The notes under the pieces are model-generated. The model made no database searches. It was not told the origin of the DNA and saw only the letters and a program-made list of their open reading frames with translations. Both the position numbers and the translations under genes were made by a program. From Bradyrhizobium diazoefficiens (GTDB taxonomy: Bacteria; Pseudomonadota; Alphaproteobacteria; Rhizobiales; Xanthobacteraceae), in NCBI RefSeq assembly GCF_018129965.1, contig NZ_JAFCKW010000035.1, positions 1 to 63,957 on the forward strand: 63,957 bases of DNA, given 5' to 3'. This document shows positions 63,872 through 63,957 of the stretch, in pieces; the first letter of the stretch is position 1, and each line of letters starts with the position of its first letter.

Positions 63872-63957
63872 GCGGCACCCGTAGATGGGGTAACGGGCCG
63901 GCCGCCCGCTCGCTACGGCGCGATTTGCAAGCGCGCTCGCGAGCGGCCTGTTGGTTG

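Overview
The window looks like Bradyrhizobium or a very close relative. The coding regions are GC-rich, and the right half carries a gene block typical of that genus: etfBA, 3-hydroxybutyryl-CoA dehydrogenase, tlpA divergent from argH, then lptM, lysA and a DUF4175 (TIGR02302) membrane protein. The Bradyrhizobium TlpA cysteine pattern is also present. All names rest on reading the translations; no database search was run.

Positions 1 to about 24,064 form one integrated, mosaic mobile element whose left end lies outside the window. From left to right it holds: a relaxase/mobC mobilization unit with a likely oriT; small membrane proteins of unknown role; an ardC antirestriction gene broken by a one-base frameshift; a repeat-rich non-coding stretch with a 97-nt hairpin; a hypothetical-gene region; a secreted Rhs protein with a C-terminal toxin-like tip and a small probable immunity gene, preceded by tandem perfect palindromes; a module of HTH gene, serine recombinase and two ParB/RepB-like genes facing an 859-codon protein with a zinc ribbon and a PD-(D/E)XK-like nuclease tail; a complete tRNA-Leu(CAA); and a tyrosine integrase. 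The right end is marked by the 5' half of a second tRNA-Leu(CAA), cut exactly in its anticodon loop. The simplest reading is that the element splits the host tRNA gene and carries a whole replacement. The 859-codon protein and its neighbours are the best candidate for an undescribed defence or maintenance system.

From 24,065 to the end the genes look chromosomal. Region 24.2-29.1 kb holds envelope redox genes (dsbB, a DsbA-like thiol protein), a PsiF-like protein, an AbrB-type permease and an LrgA/LrgB pair. Region 29.1-31.5 kb has an esterase and an HtrA-like protein that has lost all three catalytic residues. Region 31.8-39.1 kb is an M20 amidohydrolase followed by a complete dipeptide/oligopeptide ABC transporter. 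Region 39.1-44.8 kb holds a DUF6636 secreted protein, an AraC regulator and an autotransporter frameshifted at a T5 run. Region 44.8-53.6 kb is mixed housekeeping: HNH nuclease, NHL-repeat protein, flavin monooxygenase, AlkA-type glycosylase, GluQRS, hybrid kinase, YihY and a cobalamin adenosyltransferase. Region 53.7-63.9 kb is the conserved core block; at its end DUF4175 is split into two adjacent genes, the second with its own signal peptide.

Palindromic intergenic repeats of the chromosome (for example 46,611-46,710) and a different dispersed repeat in the element mark two distinct sequence histories.
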